A stretch of DNA of 7,508 nt from Clostridia bacterium (GTDB lineage Bacteria; Bacillota_A; Clostridia; Christensenellales; UBA1242): contig JAGBBI010000020.1 of the NCBI GenBank assembly GCA_017938565.1, positions 1 to 7,508 on the forward strand. Direction: 5' to 3'. The notes beneath the pieces were generated by a model that was given only the letters and a program-made list of their open reading frames with translations, was not told where the DNA came from and ran no database searches. Both the position numbers and the translations under genes were made by a program. Of this stretch, positions 5,767-7,508 are shown in pieces. Positions within the stretch are counted from its first letter, which is position 1. The number at the start of each line of letters is the position of its first letter.

Positions 5767-5792
5767 AAGCACTTACGATTTAGTAAGTGCTT
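5767..5792. terminator. Shared hairpin between convergent genes
   Basis: AAGCACTTAC (5767-5776) pairs perfectly with GTAAGTGCTT (5783-5792) around a GATTTA loop. On the minus strand it is followed by TTATTATT after the TT at the end of the stem, a usable T-tract. On the + strand TTAATTTAT follows, which is weaker. It lies 9 nt after the fhs stop and 3 nt after the minus-strand GNAT gene's stop, so it probably ends both transcripts. Confidence 0.85.
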
Positions 5793-5795
5793 AAT

Positions 5796-6920
5796 TTATA
5801 TCTTTTTTATGAAGCAACGGCGTCGTTTGTGTTGAACTGAATCAAAAGTTTTCCACATACTTTGAACATTTGTGTTTGTTTCAAGTTCGGGACCAGTTTC
5901 GCAATATTTAATTCCGTTTTTAATACACATTTTTAAGATATGATTGATTAGTATCCCAGTAACTCCTAATTTTTGGAATTCTGGTTTTACGCCTACAAAA
6001 TACATTTCGAGCGTGTCGTTTTTACCGTGTAATGCTTTTAAAAGTCTAAAGATGCCGAAAGGAAAGAGCTTTCCGTTTGATTTTTTTGAAGCTTTTGCAA
6101 TTGATGGCACTAACAGCCCAAATCCAATAATATTACCGGTTTTATCTTTGACCGAACAGACATAATCCATATTTACAAGAGAGATGTTGTTTTTTATTGC
6201 ATCATCAATTACTCTTTCAGTCAAAGGAACAGTGCCATATAATCCAGAGAAAGCCTCATCAATTAGGCGTAAAGCTTCATAAGCTTCGTTGATTAAGATT
6301 TTGCGGTTGTTGTAGGTTACAAGTTGAAGATTGTTTCTTTTTATGACGAAGTCTGAAATCTTTTCAAATTTTGGGTCTATATTGTCTGGGACCTTAAGTT
6401 TATATTCAATCCAATCGATGTCTTTTACAAGCCCTAACTTTTCCATATGCTTAAGGTAATAAGGGTGATTATAAAAAGTTATTGACATATTAAATTGGTC
6501 AAAGCCTTCCACAAGCATTCCCTCATGGTCAAAATCGGTAAAACCAATAGGTCCCATAATCTCGTTTAAGTTATTTTCTTTACCCCAATCAACCACTTTG
6601 TTAAATAGTGCAGAAGAGACCTCGTAGTCGTCTATAAAGTCAAAACGTGTAAAGCGTATTGCATTTTTGTTCCATTTTTTATTATAGGCATGATTAATAA
6701 GTCCGGCAATTCGACCAACAAGTTTTTTGTTTTTAAACGCCAAAAACAATTTAGTATCACAAAAGTCGTAAGACGGATTTTTGTTTTTAGTAAATGTGTT
6801 TATTTCATCTGTTGTTAAGAATGGTACAAAATTGGGATTATGTTTATATAACCCATTGGGGAATTCGACCCATTTTTTTAAGTCGCTTTTTGTTAAGACT
6901 TCTTTAATTTGTATATTCAT
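5796..6920 (-). CDS. GNAT-fold N-acetyltransferase-like protein, 374 aa
   Basis: The C-terminal quarter carries a GNAT acetyl-CoA-binding motif: YFVGVKPEFQKLGVTGIL, with Q316-K-L-G319-V-T matching the Q/R-x-x-G-x-G/A pyrophosphate loop, though the last Gly/Ala is replaced by Thr. It is followed by ETGPELETN (341-349). The N-terminal half has its own GNAT-like stretch (LFLAFKNKKLVGRIAG at 58-73) and a conserved-looking GPIGFTDFDHEGML block (123-136). This is the layout of a family of about 370-residue uncharacterised proteins in Clostridia and Bacteroidetes, probably two fused GNAT folds. Substrate is unknown. There is no signal peptide, so it is likely cytosolic. The ATG has a ribosome binding site AAGGA (complement at 6926-6930) 5 nt upstream. 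It is transcribed towards fhs and ends at the shared hairpin. Confidence 0.8.
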   Translation of the reverse strand: MNIQIKEVLTKSDLKKWVEFPNGLYKHNPNFVPFLTTDEINTFTKNKNPSYDFCDTKLFLAFKNKKLVGRIAGLINHAYNKKWNKNAIRFTRFDFIDDYEVSSALFNKVVDWGKENNLNEIMGPIGFTDFDHEGMLVEGFDQFNMSITFYNHPYYLKHMEKLGLVKDIDWIEYKLKVPDNIDPKFEKISDFVIKRNNLQLVTYNNRKILINEAYEALRLIDEAFSGLYGTVPLTERVIDDAIKNNISLVNMDYVCSVKDKTGNIIGFGLLVPSIAKASKKSNGKLFPFGIFRLLKALHGKNDTLEMYFVGVKPEFQKLGVTGILINHILKMCIKNGIKYCETGPELETNTNVQSMWKTFDSVQHKRRRCFIKKI

Positions 6921-6988
6921 ATTTTTCCTTGGTGTATAAAACTTTTTAAATTTTTGTAAGGCAAACTACTGTTTCAATGTGGGTCAAG

Positions 6989-7041
6989 ACTCCAAAAGGT
7001 CTCAAAATGGTCGAATAATGGGGGAGGAAACTCCAAAAGGT
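6989..7041. repeat. Three copies of an 11-bp motif CTCCAAAAGGT
   Basis: Copies lie at 6990-7000 (CTCCAAAAGGT), 7001-7011 (CTCAAAATGGT, variant, directly adjacent) and 7031-7041 (CTCCAAAAGGT). The outer two share 12 identical bases (ACTCCAAAAGGT). The third copy is preceded by GGAG-GAAA-CTCC (7023-7034), a possible 4-bp hairpin with a GNRA-type loop, and by five G's (7020-7024). The block sits between two minus-strand genes, about 70-120 bp upstream of the GNAT start. It may be a regulator binding cluster, part of an RNA structure, or the edge of a mobile element; the sequence does not decide. Confidence 0.6.
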
Positions 7042-7089
7042 ATATTTTATTAGGGTGGAAAGTAACATTTGTCTTTGTTTTTGCAGGTC

Positions 7090-7508
7090 TTACTTTAGAG
7101 CTTGTGCTATATATGGAAGAGTCGCGACTCCAACCTCTATTCCTTTTTCAAGAATCCACTTTCCTGAGGTTCTTATTTTTTCCCAAAGCTCACTTTTGTT
7201 CCTGCCTTTTTTGGCTGTTTCGATTTCAAAAAGCGTTTGCTGTAATGTGATTTTTTCTTCCGGAGATAATTCCTGACATTTAGTTATTTCTTGCATAGTT
7301 TGATCTAAAGTGATTTCGACAGACATATTTTGGCTATTGTGATTTTCGTTACTGTTATTAAAAGTTGGATTTATTTCTATTCTTGCCATCTCTAACCTCG
7401 CTTGTTGTGCTTCAATTTTATATTCATTTAATACCCTTGTAAGGAGTTTGACGAGATAGTTCAAATCGGCTATGAAATCATCAATCTCGTTTGATGAAGA
7501 ACCCCCAA
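7090..7508 (-). CDS. C-terminal part of an unrecognised protein (5' end outside window)
   Basis: The frame stays open to the window edge, so about 138 C-terminal residues are visible and the true start is not. No ATG occurs in the visible N-terminal part, and the TTG at 7464 has no ribosome binding site, so it is an internal Leu. Seen in order: a helical charged stretch beginning DDFIADLNYLVKLLTRVL, a short Asn/Ser-rich segment (NPTFNNSNENHNSQN), a second helical stretch with LSPEEK, then a C-terminal tail (KWILEKGIEVGVATLPYIA) that looks amphipathic. I cannot name a family. A helix, Asn-rich linker, helix and hydrophobic tail resemble the C-terminal ends of some abortive-infection (AbiTii-like) and other defence-linked proteins. 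That is a loose impression only. No clear terminator hairpin follows the stop. Confidence 0.6.
   Translation of the reverse strand, partial: GGSSSNEIDDFIADLNYLVKLLTRVLNEYKIEAQQARLEMARIEINPTFNNSNENHNSQNMSVEITLDQTMQEITKCQELSPEEKITLQQTLFEIETAKKGRNKSELWEKIRTSGKWILEKGIEVGVATLPYIAQALK

Noticed and set aside
5944..6165. Plus-strand frame of 73 codons inside the GNAT gene
   Set aside because: Shadow of the GNAT coding frame; no ribosome binding site and no domain.
6989..7041. CRISPR array
   Set aside because: The motif is only 11-12 bp, two copies are directly adjacent with no spacer, and there are no cas genes.
7055..7276. Plus-strand frame of 73 codons opposite the partial gene
   Set aside because: The opposite frame continues open to the window edge and has protein-like helical composition; this one does not.

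Overview
This is an AT-rich bacterial window with strong GGAGG-type ribosome binding sites, A-tract/T-tract hairpin terminators, tRNA genes with an encoded CCA end, and a lipobox lipoprotein. TGA, TAG and TAA all serve as stops, so the code looks standard. Together these point to a low-GC Gram-positive (Bacillota/Clostridia-like, possibly gut-associated). That assignment is inference from style, not from a marker gene.

Layout. Positions 1-174 hold the 3' end of a tRNA (probably Ala), a complete tRNA-Ile(GAU) and their terminator, with no rRNA following. Then come three single-gene units on the + strand, each closed by a hairpin: a HIT-family nucleotide hydrolase/transferase (224-625), a PnuC-family vitamin transporter (947-1684), and a two-domain DUF11 protein with no signal peptide (1808-2632). 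The last has a G7 tract in its ribosome binding site and an A10 tract in its coding region. An apparent three-gene operon follows (2788-5757): a small membrane protein with an acidic tail, a DUF4097 lipoprotein built of about 19-residue VSG repeats, and a divergent formate-tetrahydrofolate ligase. A hairpin at 5767-5792 separates this operon from the convergent minus-strand genes. These are a GNAT-fold protein of about 374 residues (5796-6920) and, beyond a short repeat-bearing spacer, the C-terminal part of an unrecognised protein cut by the window edge (7090-7508).

Function. PnuC would import an NAD precursor or related vitamin. Formate-tetrahydrofolate ligase feeds one-carbon units from formate into the folate pool. 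The membrane protein and lipoprotein encoded ahead of it look like a surface pair of unknown role, and their coupling to a folate enzyme is the oddest arrangement here. I see no transposase, integrase, CRISPR array or complete recognisable defence system. The right-hand partial gene and its repeat spacer are the only parts that look accessory. I did not find convincing evidence of a wholly new system. The best leads are the two homopolymer tracts of the DUF11 gene, the 2788-5757 operon, the divergent ligase and the 6989-7041 repeats.
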